Source: Leptolyngbya sp. Heron Island J
GTDB lineage: Bacteria; Cyanobacteriota; Cyanobacteriia; Phormidesmidales; Phormidesmidaceae
Direction: 5' to 3'
Assembly: GCF_000482245.1 (NCBI RefSeq)
Contig: NZ_AWNH01000098.1
Location: forward strand, 1-64,000
DNA: 64,000 nucleotides
In this document: piece by piece, positions 29,820-37,775 of the stretch
Numbering within the stretch: the stretch's first letter is position 1
Layout of the letters: every line of letters starts with the position of its first letter
The notes under the pieces: generated by a model
Database searches by the model: none
What the model saw: only the letters and a program-made list of their open reading frames with translations
Told to the model about the DNA's origin: nothing
Translations under genes and position numbers: made by a program

Positions 29820-29852
29820 AAGTGCCACATCTCTATGATGAATGTGGCACTT
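29820..29852. terminator. bidirectional hairpin between convergent genes
   Basis: Arms AAGTGCCACAT and ATGTGGCACTT pair perfectly around an 11-base loop. It sits between the DUF2839 stop (29812) and the RRM gene stop (29889), so it can end both transcripts. The following sequence has only short T runs. Confidence 0.65.
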
Positions 29853-29888
29853 GCTATCAATCTTTAATTAGACAGGATGAGGCAGGTT

Positions 29889-30149
29889 CTAGCGCTTTGG
29901 TCGTTCCTCCCGAGGACGTGCTTTATTGACCCGAATCTCACGACCGAGCCACTCAGCCCCATCCAGGGCTTCAATAGCAGCATCTTCTTCAGCATCTGCA
30001 GACATCTCTACAAATGCAAACCCGCGAGGACGACCGGTTTCGCGATCCATAGGAACAGTTACTCGCTTAACGGTACCGTAATCAGCGAATACTTCCTGAA
30101 TATCTTCCTGCGAAACCGTGTAGGCGATATTCCCTACATAAATGGACAT
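29889..30149 (-). CDS. RRM-type RNA-binding protein
   Basis: The protein has 86 residues and one RRM fold. RNP2 is SIYVGNI at the N-terminus and RNP1 is RGFAFVEM around residue 43. The C-terminus is short and basic (ARPREERPKR). Cyanobacterial Rbp proteins of this kind bind RNA and are often cold-induced or help target mRNA to membranes. No Gly-rich tail is present, so it belongs to the short type. The upstream 5' region from 30150 to 30402 shows no other gene. Confidence 0.94.
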   Translation of the reverse strand: MSIYVGNIAYTVSQEDIQEVFADYGTVKRVTVPMDRETGRPRGFAFVEMSADAEEDAAIEALDGAEWLGREIRVNKARPREERPKR

Positions 30150-30402
30150 GGACCTTCTCCAAACAATTAAGACGAAAAATTGACGAGAGTAACACTTAGA
30201 CAGCTGGCACCCAGATAGGTCTAGACAAACTGACTAGCAGCAATTGACTGCTCATCCAGGGCCACCTTAACACAGAAATTCGGGCCAGAATCGTTGTCTA
30301 GACGACTTGTGAGGAAGGCTTGATATAAATACTTTCGTATTCCAGCCCTCAGGTTTCTATAGGAACAATTACGAGGTCTATCTTGGATGTGTCCCAGGCA
30401 AT

Positions 30403-30597
30403 CTACGTGAGAATAACGCCCAAATCTCCACAGGGATCGTCCTGTTTTAGGTCAAGCATTAAAATTGCCTGATTTAGCTCGCTTTCACTCCAGTGGGGGT
30501 GCGAAGTTTGTAAGGTGCGACGGCTGAGCTTTTTCAGTGGCTTCTGTAGCCATACGTCTTGAGTATTTGTAGTTTTCAGGGTTTTATTGAGCATCAT
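30403..30597 (-). CDS. hypothetical 64-residue protein
   Basis: A small basic protein starting MMLNKTLKTTNTQDVWLQKP and ending in DLKQDDPCGDLGVILT. AGGTGG lies about six bases before the ATG, which supports a real gene. No family is recognised and no TM segment is present. It stands alone between the RRM and cupin genes. Confidence 0.5.
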   Translation of the reverse strand: MMLNKTLKTTNTQDVWLQKPLKKLSRRTLQTSHPHWSESELNQAILMLDLKQDDPCGDLGVILT

Positions 30598-30787
30598 AAA
30601 CCACCTATCACAGGGGGTTGGGTTAATTTTATCCTAGCGATTACTTCAAGCAACTTTGGTTAGTTACCGTACGGTTTACCGAAACTTTTTGAGGGTATCC
30701 CAGGTTAGAAGCTATATTATGCGCTCAACATATCGATGCCCCTGGCTTTGAATCATCTCCTGCCGATGACGTGGGATTCACAAAGCC

Positions 30788-30827
30788 CTATGGCCCCGAG
30801 GGAGCTTCACCTCCCTTGGGGCCATAG
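30788..30827 (-). terminator. hairpin overlapping the cupin stop codon
   Basis: CTATGGCCCC (30788-30797) and GGGGCCATAG (30818-30827) are exact complements; the inner GAGGGA and TCCCTT extend the stem. The structure lies within the last codons of the cupin gene and includes its TAG. It could terminate transcription or stabilise the 3' end. Confidence 0.5.
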
Positions 30828-31135
30828 AAAAAGACCCAGGTAGCAAAATCTTCTGAAAAGTTCTCAAAGCGGTATTCTACACCTGCTGGCACAAATAAAA
30901 CCTCTCCTGGCTCAAATCGCTGTCTGCAGGTGCCATTGATAAATTCACCTGTACCTGAGACTACAACATAGATCTCATCGCGGCTGTGGGGTTGCTGTTT
31001 GTCTACCAGCCGGGGCTGATAGAACTCAACCGTAAGAGAACCGTGGCGTAGTAACTCAATAAATGGAGATTCCTGCTGTGCCCAAGACTCTTTTGCATGG
31101 GCAACTGTTAGCCGTATGTCTATGCTCTGCTGCAT
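30788..31135 (-). CDS. cupin-domain protein
   Basis: The protein has 115 residues in one cupin barrel. PHSRDEIYVVVSGTGEF supplies the first motif (G/H-x-H-x-E-like with His and Glu) and EPGEVLFVPAGVEYRFENF the second. Such proteins bind a metal and are small isomerases, dioxygenases or sensors; I cannot choose one. A strong inverted repeat covers the last ~13 codons and the stop, so the C-terminus (YGPKGGEAPSGP) is encoded by the hairpin. Confidence 0.85.
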   Translation of the reverse strand: MQQSIDIRLTVAHAKESWAQQESPFIELLRHGSLTVEFYQPRLVDKQQPHSRDEIYVVVSGTGEFINGTCRQRFEPGEVLFVPAGVEYRFENFSEDFATWVFFYGPKGGEAPSGP

Positions 31136-31201
31136 CTCTATAGATACCTAAAGGTCATATGATCATTTTCACCTCTACTATCGGCTGATAAGTAAATAAA
31201 T

Positions 31202-31330
31202 ATGATGGACATAGACTTTATTCAAGCGGGTGACAGCTGGCAGAACTGGCTGTTTACCATTACTTATCTCAGTTTTTTGCTATTTGTAGTGTGGCGAGTG
31301 ATTGTGTCATCATCCAAACCATCAAAATAG
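31202..31330 (+). CDS. 42-residue membrane microprotein
   Basis: The frame ATGATGGAC... reads MMDIDFIQAGDSWQNWLFTI, then TYLSFLLFVVWRVIVSSSKP and SK, stop: a short soluble front, one TM helix and a basic tail, as expected for an N-out microprotein. It ends 16 bases before the start of the cNMP/AAA/polyferredoxin gene on the same strand, an operon-like spacing. No strong ribosome site is seen (GATAAGTAAATAAAT), so the call rests on composition and position. Confidence 0.5.
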   Translation: MMDIDFIQAGDSWQNWLFTITYLSFLLFVVWRVIVSSSKPSK

Positions 31331-31346
31331 TCAGGATGCATCAGCT

Positions 31347-33905
31347 ATGGTGGAGTATTCGACTGAGATGGCCAAGGTGCCAGCACGGGTTGCTTGGCTG
31401 CAAGAGGCTACCTGTCTCAGGGTGTTGCCGGAGGAAGTGCTGGTTGCGATCGCAACCCACCTCACCCCAGTCTCATTCCAGGCCAATCGCCGCTTGATCT
31501 TAGAAGACACCCATCCGCAAGCACTATACATCCTCAAAACAGGCCAGCTAGAGCGCTACCGCACCCAGCGCACCTCCATGGCCCAGACCGTAGAACTGTT
31601 GCCGGGGGTGATCCTACACCTGCAGGAAATTCTGCTAGACCAGCCGACTGATTACACCATTATTACCCTCAACGATTGCGAACTATGGCAGCTATCTGCC
31701 GAGCGGCTTAAACAGATTGCCGACGAACACCCCAGCCTCAACCAGCAACTCTCCGAACTACTCGCCGAAGAAGTCGAGCAGCTGTCTGCCCAACTGCTAT
31801 ATGAACAAGAACGCCAGCAAGAACTACGTCCTTACCTGGTCCCCAGGGTCAGTCGGGGTGTAGTCGGTGCCAGCCGCTATGCCCAACGTCTGCGCCAGGC
31901 CGTACGGACAGCCGCCAGTGTCATGCCCGATGAACACGGACAGCGTGATCCAGTGCTGATCTTTGGTGAACCGGGGTTAGAAAAAGACAACCTTGCCGCC
32001 CTCATTCATTTTGGCTCTGACTATAAACAAGAGCCCATGATCAAGGTGAATTGCAAAACCTTGCGGGCGGTTGACTTGTTTGGACGCGGCGAGAGTCGAC
32101 CAGGACTGCTTGATTGGCTTGACCAGGGCACCCTGCTGCTCAACAACATTCAAGACCTGGACCCCGAGCTGCGCCCCGCAATTTTGCGACTAATCAAAAC
32201 AGGACAGTATCAACCCACGAGCCAGGCTGGCAGTGCACCACCAACCGTCAAGGACAGTACGGCCTGGATCATGATGATCTCAGAAAAAAGCCTGACGCCC
32301 TTTGCCAATCTGGCCAAACAAACCATCAAAACTCCCCCCCTACGTGTCCGCAAAGCCGACATCGCAGCCCAGGTCAACTATTACATTCAGCTGTACTGTC
32401 GCAAAGGTGGGATCAAGAAGCCCACTTTAACCCCTGAGGCCCTGCGCCGCTTACAAAGCTATGATTTTCCAGGCAACCTGCGGGAACTAGACAGCCTGGT
32501 ACAGCGGGCAATTGAGCAGTCAGATGGCAACCCTCGCCTGAATGAGGAAATCTTTTGGTCAGCCAGTGAACAACAAAGTCGATTTCGCATCAATCTACTC
32601 AATGCCTATCCACAGCTACGACAATTTTTGCGCAGCCCCTGGTGGCCCGATCGGATCAACTTTGGCTTTACCAGCTGGTTCTATGCGCTAGTTGTCGCTT
32701 TATTATTTCTAGGTCCTCAAACCCGTGATACCAATATCGCCCTTAATTTCTTTTGGGCCTGGTGGTGGCCGTTAATTTTGGTATTGTTTCCATTTGTAGG
32801 TCGGCTATGGTGCGCCGTTTGCCCCTTTATGATTTATGGAGAGATCACTCAAAAGCTATCTCTCTGGATTTGGCCTCGACGGCTAGGAGAATGGCCCAGG
32901 CAGTGGGCTGAACGCTGGGGCGGCTGGATTTTATATGCCGGGTTTGCCGCTATTTTAATTTGGGAAGAGCTGTGGAACTTGGAAAATACAGCTTATCTCT
33001 CAGCCTGGTTACTATTAATTATTACAGCTGGGGCAATGGTCTGCTCCGCCCTATTTGAGCGGCGGTTTTGGTGTCGCTACCTGTGCCCCATTGGTGGCAT
33101 GAATGGACTATTTGCCAAACTCTCCATGACAGAATTACGGGGACAAACAGGGATTTGTTCAGCTACCTGTAGTACCTATCAGTGTTATAAAGGTGGACCG
33201 GCGAAAGGGGAAGGACAGGAGACTGGCGGCTGTCCGGTATATTCCCACCCGGCACAGCTGGTGGATAATCGCAACTGTGTGTTGTGCATGACGTGTTTAA
33301 AGGCGTGTCCCCATCGGTCGGTGGAGTTTAATTTACGACCGCCCGGCATTGAGCTATGGACCACCCATACACCAACGCATCATGAAGTGGCGCTGTTGCT
33401 ATTGTTATGGGGCGCGGTGTTTGTGCATCGGCTGCCAGAGGTAACAGCACAGCTGGGAATTTCAGCCATGGTTGAGGGGTTTGGAGGACATGCGATCGCA
33501 ACCATTTTGTTACTGTTTGCGCCATGGCCTCTAGCCTGGGCAACCCACAAACTCACCCAGCTAATTCGACCTCGGCTTGCAGCCCGTCCATTTATCCAAG
33601 TCGCCTATGGCTGGCTACCCATCGTCCTCTTTAGTAGTCTGGCCCATTACTTACGCCTCGGTCTTACCGAAGCAGGTCGCATTATCCCTATAACGTTTGC
33701 CAGTTTTGGCGTTGCCACTACAGGGCCTATAGTCGTTGCGCACCCGGCAGTGATTGCATTTCTGCAAGGCGTTAGCCTAATCTTAGGGGCCTGCTTCAGT
33801 GTGTTGCTAACCCAGCGTATTGCTCAACAGCCGTGGCTGAAGCTAGCGCCCCTACATCTTCTCACTCTGGGTATGACAGCTATTTTATACAGAATCATCG
33901 TTTAA
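31347..33905 (+). CDS. cNMP-binding / degenerate sigma-54-type AAA+ / membrane 4Fe-4S protein
   Basis: I use the ATG at 31347 (MVEYSTEMAKVPARVAW), 852 residues; a TTG 45 bases upstream is possible. Residues ~15-145 look like a cNMP-binding domain (NRRLILEDTHPQALYILKTG). Residues ~180-395 have the layout of a sigma-54-activator AAA+ domain. However, Walker A is GEPGLEKDN (second Gly replaced by Glu), Walker B is LLLNNIQDL (acidic residues lost), and no GAFTGA loop is seen. From ~450 come multiple TM helices with CxxxCP (CAVCPF; CRYLCPIGG) and ferredoxin clusters (CVLCMTCLKACP), as in NapH/NosR-type membrane polyferredoxins. It may couple a cytoplasmic signal to membrane electron flow. The function is unproven. 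Confidence 0.85.
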   Translation: MVEYSTEMAKVPARVAWLQEATCLRVLPEEVLVAIATHLTPVSFQANRRLILEDTHPQALYILKTGQLERYRTQRTSMAQTVELLPGVILHLQEILLDQPTDYTIITLNDCELWQLSAERLKQIADEHPSLNQQLSELLAEEVEQLSAQLLYEQERQQELRPYLVPRVSRGVVGASRYAQRLRQAVRTAASVMPDEHGQRDPVLIFGEPGLEKDNLAALIHFGSDYKQEPMIKVNCKTLRAVDLFGRGESRPGLLDWLDQGTLLLNNIQDLDPELRPAILRLIKTGQYQPTSQAGSAPPTVKDSTAWIMMISEKSLTPFANLAKQTIKTPPLRVRKADIAAQVNYYIQLYCRKGGIKKPTLTPEALRRLQSYDFPGNLRELDSLVQRAIEQSDGNPRLNEEIFWSASEQQSRFRINLLNAYPQLRQFLRSPWWPDRINFGFTSWFYALVVALLFLGPQTRDTNIALNFFWAWWWPLILVLFPFVGRLWCAVCPFMIYGEITQKLSLWIWPRRLGEWPRQWAERWGGWILYAGFAAILIWEELWNLENTAYLSAWLLLIITAGAMVCSALFERRFWCRYLCPIGGMNGLFAKLSMTELRGQTGICSATCSTYQCYKGGPAKGEGQETGGCPVYSHPAQLVDNRNCVLCMTCLKACPHRSVEFNLRPPGIELWTTHTPTHHEVALLLLLWGAVFVHRLPEVTAQLGISAMVEGFGGHAIATILLLFAPWPLAWATHKLTQLIRPRLAARPFIQVAYGWLPIVLFSSLAHYLRLGLTEAGRIIPITFASFGVATTGPIVVAHPAVIAFLQGVSLILGACFSVLLTQRIAQQPWLKLAPLHLLTLGMTAILYRIIV

Positions 33906-34006
33906 AGCGCTTCAACCCACAGCCAAATCTGGTAATCATCATGACTAAGCTACTAGGATAGAAGAGAGCATCTGACATTTGACCAGCAGTAGTTAGCAAG
34001 TCGTTC

Positions 34007-34396
34007 ATGACATTTCCAACACCATTACTAGACACAAGGCTAGCAAGGGAAAAAGAAAAGAATGAAGCAGATCGGCAGAGATTATTGTCGTCAGCGTTAG
34101 AATGGCTGCAAACCCATGGAGCTACCTACGGTATTACCCACGGGTATATTTTTGGATCTGTGGTTGAACCAGGACGCTTTACTCAGACGTCGGATATTGA
34201 CATAGCGGTGGATACCTGGAAGACGGGTGATATTTGTGGCTTGATGGGCTATCTATCGTTACATCTAAACCGTGATGTAGATGTAGTACCCTTAGACCAG
34301 TGTCATTTTGCTGATAAGATTCGCCGCATCGGAATGCCATGGAGCGTGAACGACTCGCTGGACTCACCGCAGAAATTAACGGACAGTGGCGACTGA
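34007..34396 (+). CDS. MntA-like nucleotidyltransferase antitoxin
   Basis: The protein has 129 residues with the minimal nucleotidyltransferase signature: GYIFGSVVEPGRFTQTSDID, i.e. GS then an S-D-x-D metal-binding pair, and a later Asp in DVDVVPLD. In MntA/HepT modules this enzyme adds AMP groups to the HEPN toxin and neutralises it. The HEPN gene overlaps its 3' end by 58 bases in another frame, an unusually long overlap that fits tight coupling. Confidence 0.8.
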   Translation: MTFPTPLLDTRLAREKEKNEADRQRLLSSALEWLQTHGATYGITHGYIFGSVVEPGRFTQTSDIDIAVDTWKTGDICGLMGYLSLHLNRDVDVVPLDQCHFADKIRRIGMPWSVNDSLDSPQKLTDSGD

Positions 34397-34812
34397 TCGA
34401 GAGAGTCAGCAATCGGTTGCAGGCACGTGTTGATGAAGGGCTTGATACGCCAGGACAGCTGGATAGCATAGCTTATCAGATTCACAACTTGTACTGCTCT
34501 ATCGAAGATTTACTAAAGCTCATCGCGAATGCCTTTGAGAATCGGATCGGCACCAGTAGTGAATGGCATCGGGTTCTGCTATTACGGCTAAGCCAACCTG
34601 TAGAGGGCATCAGGCCAGCTTTTTTATCTGAGGAAGCGTTTGACGCGCTGAATAAGCTGAGAAGCTTTCGCCATATGTTTCGCCATGCCTATGGCACTGA
34701 AATCGAGCTGAGTCAGCTGCAGCCGAATATTGATACAGCATTACAGGCCAGTCGTTCTGTAAAACAAGATATCGGTCAGTTTCTAGAGAAGCTGACAAAA
34801 CTGGCAGAGTAG
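34339..34812 (+). CDS. HepT-like HEPN ribonuclease toxin
   Basis: The protein has 157 residues, all-helical. The HEPN catalytic pattern R-x4-6-H is seen in LRSFRHMFRHAYG (about residues 110-122). The N-terminal helices (RERLAGLTAEINGQWRLIER) and YQIHNLYCSIEDLLKLIA also fit HEPN toxins. It starts within the MntA-like gene, so the pair is a probable MNT-HEPN toxin-antitoxin system with antitoxin first. Confidence 0.78.
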   Translation: MERERLAGLTAEINGQWRLIERVSNRLQARVDEGLDTPGQLDSIAYQIHNLYCSIEDLLKLIANAFENRIGTSSEWHRVLLLRLSQPVEGIRPAFLSEEAFDALNKLRSFRHMFRHAYGTEIELSQLQPNIDTALQASRSVKQDIGQFLEKLTKLAE

Positions 34813-35178
34813 CATAAATCTAAATTCGCTCACCTAGTTCAAAAGGGACTATTCTGTAGGGGCAGGTCTTGTGCCTGCACTGGGATAACGATTGCTATGG
34901 ATCAGGATCTCGTACTGGTCAATGTCTGTTTATGAAGCTTGTTGTTTATCTTGGGAATCATCCGAAATCTCGGTTATCTGCGGTGGATATCGAAGGGCAA
35001 TCACAAGGGTGTGCCCCTATGGAGATGGCCATGGTTAATCAAGGTTAAGGAATTCGGATTTAACCATCTCTTGCAAGATTAAGTCACCCCAAAAATCGTA
35101 AAAAAATCGAGGCGCTTCGCGCCAAAGACGAGAGAAAAGAATTTGGCAAAAAGCGTAAAAGGGTAAGAGAGAAAAGGG
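34813..35178. other. intergenic region with DGR-like hairpin
   Basis: Holds interspersed-repeat-like text (GTAGGGGCAGGTCTTGTGCC at about 34857) and, at 35111-35123, a hairpin GGCGC/TTC/GCGCC (loop GAA on the minus strand) followed on the minus strand by a T-rich run. It sits just after the TIR-FGE gene. A short GAA-loop hairpin after the variable region is a known target-recognition element in retroelement-diversified genes; it can equally be that gene's terminator. No ORF is convincing here. Confidence 0.5.
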
Positions 35179-36555
35179 CTATTGAAGAATCCTGGGGGGA
35201 GCACTCACAACTCGAAAAGCGACCTCGTCGTAGTGGTAGTCGGGCAGAAAGAAGATGTAGCGACGGGCAGAGCGACAAGACTCTGGATCGATGAGCCAGG
35301 AGCCGCCGCGTATTACACGAGAAGATGACTCATCATCAGACAACCATGGAGAACCATCAGAAGGATAATCATAATAATTGCTATGCCCATGATCAGCACA
35401 CCATTCCCAAACATTTCCGTGCATGTCGTATAGGTCCCAGGCATTAGACGAGAAACTACCCACCGCCGTTGTCTTTTCCCTGTAAGTGCCTCGCTTCTCT
35501 TCCTTACGCCCCAACCCCATTAAACCTTCACTAACAACAACAGTTTTTCGAAAATCACAATTTACTTGTTCCCCCGTGATCGTATCTCCAAAGGAATAGG
35601 GAGTATCCGTCCCAGCCCGACAGGCATATTCCCACTCTGCCTCACTGGGCAAACGATAGGCACGTCCTGTTGCCTGGGACAACCGCTGACAAAACTCTAC
35701 CGCTTCATACCAGCTGACTTGCTCCACTGGCAAAGTAGCCCCTTTAAAGTGCGATGGGAACGGCTCTAATTCGCATTCTACTTTTGGTAAAGCTGCTACC
35801 TCAGTCCATTGAGCCTGGGTAACTGGATACTTACCTAACCAAAATTCAGACACTGCCACCAAATGTTGAGGGCGTTCACTGCTATCACCTTGTGAGTCAC
35901 TGTCAGGAGATCCCATCCAAAACTGCCCTGCCTGGATTTTGACCATTTCTAACTCAACACCATTGCTCAGACGCTCTGTAAAATCATCTGTAGATGCCTG
36001 CTCCTTTACCACTGGTGGATCAAGTACCGTAGGTACATCAATAGGCACAGGTTTTTGAACAGCATCTTGTTTTGCGGGAGCAGGCTTTTGTTCCAAATCA
36101 CCCTGTTGCTGACGACCTGCAATCACCCTAAGCATTCCTTGAACCACATCGAGCAATGCCTCATCCCAGTCATCCCATCTCGTGACGGGTTTGGCATCCT
36201 TGGGCAATGCCTGCAGCTTACTAAAGGCAGACCCTTGCCAGTAACAGGGCTTCATAATCACAGGAATCACCCTAGCAGTACCAGCATTATGACGAGCCAT
36301 GGCCCGCTGCATTTCCTTATCAAAGCAATAGTCAGATGCAATAAACCTGGGTGTAATCAGTAGCAGAATTATTTCCGCCGATTCTAATCGTGTCTTAATT
36401 TCCTGTTCCCACTCCGCCCCAGCTTCAATCGCCCGATCTTGCCAAGGTTTGATCTGCCCCTGACGAATCAAAGGAGCTAAATGCACGTACAGCTCATCTT
36501 TCAAATCCTCATCCTTATGGGAGTAAGAAATGAAAACATCAACGGGTTTACCCAT
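35179..36555 (-). CDS. TIR-FGE fusion protein, probable DGR target
   Basis: The protein has 458 residues. The N-terminal TIR domain (VDVFISYSHKDEDLKDELYV; LLLITPRFIASDYCFDKEM, with the Glu expected for NADase-type TIRs) spans ~5-145. A Pro/Lys/Gln-rich linker follows to ~195. Residues ~200-452 form a formylglycine-generating-enzyme/sulfatase-modifying fold (VKIQAGQFWMGS; RLPSEAEWEYACRAG; DMHGNVWEWCAD; RVIRGGSW; FRVV). The C-terminus (RGGSW, DPESCRSARR, YIFFLPDYHYDEVAFRVV) matches the layout of C-type-lectin-like FGE proteins diversified by retroelements in cyanobacteria. Catalytic FGE activity is not implied. A defence or signalling role is inferred from the TIR domain. There is no partner gene on this strand. 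Confidence 0.85.
   Translation of the reverse strand: MGKPVDVFISYSHKDEDLKDELYVHLAPLIRQGQIKPWQDRAIEAGAEWEQEIKTRLESAEIILLLITPRFIASDYCFDKEMQRAMARHNAGTARVIPVIMKPCYWQGSAFSKLQALPKDAKPVTRWDDWDEALLDVVQGMLRVIAGRQQQGDLEQKPAPAKQDAVQKPVPIDVPTVLDPPVVKEQASTDDFTERLSNGVELEMVKIQAGQFWMGSPDSDSQGDSSERPQHLVAVSEFWLGKYPVTQAQWTEVAALPKVECELEPFPSHFKGATLPVEQVSWYEAVEFCQRLSQATGRAYRLPSEAEWEYACRAGTDTPYSFGDTITGEQVNCDFRKTVVVSEGLMGLGRKEEKRGTYREKTTAVGSFSSNAWDLYDMHGNVWEWCADHGHSNYYDYPSDGSPWLSDDESSSRVIRGGSWLIDPESCRSARRYIFFLPDYHYDEVAFRVVSAPPRILQ
35227..35295 (-). other. candidate DGR variable region (VR)
   Basis: Between RGGSW and VAFRVV, most codons at surface positions end in C: CTC ATC GAT, then TAC ATC TTC, then GAC TAC CAC TAC GAC. 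These are what adenine mutagenesis would make from AAC/AAT codons, while the framework codons (TGT CGC TCT GCC, CTG CCC) are conserved types. No template repeat or reverse transcriptase is in the window, so this is an inference from pattern. Confidence 0.5.
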
Positions 36556-36727
36556 GCTGGAAACTGCTATAAATATGGCTTTAATAGCTCAATTATAGAG
36601 GCGTCTTGAGCATGTCCTGCCATCCTTACAGAACCATATGCAGTACAAGCCTTAATCGCTACCTGAGCTACCATAGACAGTCAAAGACCTGCATGAGTTT
36701 GTTTATAGCACCGATAGATAAAATGTT

Positions 36728-36943
36728 ATGTCGATCAGCACTGGAACAATTAAGCAAGATCTTGACGAACTCACGACCGATCAGCTGCAACAAGGCATAG
36801 ATTTCATTGCATTCTTAAAGTTTCAGTCAAAACGTCGTCGCCTTTTACTGAATCCTGAGCAATTAGCTCCATTAGCGACAGAATTGGCTGAAGCAGGAAT
36901 AAATGATTACGCTGACATGCTTCGTAGAGAAGATGAACCATAA
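36728..36943 (+). CDS. small antitoxin-like protein (DUF2281-like)
   Basis: The protein has 71 residues. DELTTDQLQQGIDFIAFLKF near the start resembles the helical motif at the N-terminus of DUF2281-type antitoxins (L-x-x-E/DQLxxVxxFxxFLK), followed by a basic patch (QSKRRR) and an acidic tail. No toxin gene follows; the next gene is devA on the other strand. It may be a solitary or remnant antitoxin. Confidence 0.55.
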   Translation: MSISTGTIKQDLDELTTDQLQQGIDFIAFLKFQSKRRRLLLNPEQLAPLATELAEAGINDYADMLRREDEP

Positions 36944-36969
36944 ACATGGAGATCACGACTCCATGCAAT

Positions 36970-37662
36970 CTAATTTTCTGGCTGCTTGGATAAGCGCCCG
37001 TCTTCCATATAGATAATGCGATCAGCAATGTCTAAAATGCGGTTGTCGTGGGTGACGAGTAGAATTGTACAGCCTTGTTCCTTGGCCAGCCGATACATGA
37101 TGTCCACCACGTCACGGCCTGATTTTTTATCGAGGGCCGCTGTGGGTTCATCCGCCAGCACAATTTTAGGATGACTGACTAGGGCACGTGCGATCGCAAC
37201 CCTTTGCTTTTGTCCACCAGAGAGATCTGCCGGATAATAATCCACTCTCTCTTCCAGACCGACCTGTTTTAGCATGTCTGCAGCGCGACGATGACGATCT
37301 TCTTTAGTAAATGTCCCCTGCACTTCTAAGCCCATTTGCACATTCTCCAAAGCCGTGAGACTCCCATGCAGATTGTGAGCCTGAAAGATATACCCATTAT
37401 TGCGTCGCGCTTTGACCAGAGCAGCTTCACTAGCCTGACATAGCTCATGGCCTACCACATTTAAACTACCAGTCTGGGCTGAGCGCAGACCGCCAATGAG
37501 AGTTAACAGCGTAGTTTTACCAGACCCAGAGGGACCAGTCATAATCACAATTTCACCCGCTGCAATTTCTAAATTGATATCAAACAGAGCCTGCTTGCGC
37601 AGCTGCCCAGACCCAAAATAATGATCTAGTTTGTGAACAGAAATAGCAGATGTAATAGTCAT
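36970..37662 (-). CDS. devA: ABC exporter ATPase, DevA family
   Basis: An ABC ATPase with Walker A (TGPSGSGKTT), Q-loop (FQAHNLHGSLTALEN), signature LSGGQKQRVAIARAL, Walker B IVLADEPTAALD and switch His (LLVTHD). The opening AISVHKLDHYFGSGQLRKQAL is typical of DevA-type exporters. The ATG at 37662 gives 230 residues; a TTG at 37671 is less likely. It is the last gene of the run devB-devC-devA. In heterocystous cyanobacteria such exporters secrete glycolipids with a TolC-type outer channel; here the cargo is unknown. Confidence 0.93.
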   Translation of the reverse strand: MTITSAISVHKLDHYFGSGQLRKQALFDINLEIAAGEIVIMTGPSGSGKTTLLTLIGGLRSAQTGSLNVVGHELCQASEAALVKARRNNGYIFQAHNLHGSLTALENVQMGLEVQGTFTKEDRHRRAADMLKQVGLEERVDYYPADLSGGQKQRVAIARALVSHPKIVLADEPTAALDKKSGRDVVDIMYRLAKEQGCTILLVTHDNRILDIADRIIYMEDGRLSKQPEN

Positions 37663-37775
37663 AATAAACAATCACATAGGTAAGAGGATTGCACAAAAAT
37701 AAAGTTCCAGGTTGAGGCTGTAGATGGGTAGATGAGTGATGGGGTAACAGGGGCCGTTGATTCTCGTAGTTCACA

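Noticed and set aside
36606-36800. 64-residue plus-strand frame before the 36728 gene
   Set aside because: Overlaps the antitoxin-like gene in another frame and has no ribosome-binding site.
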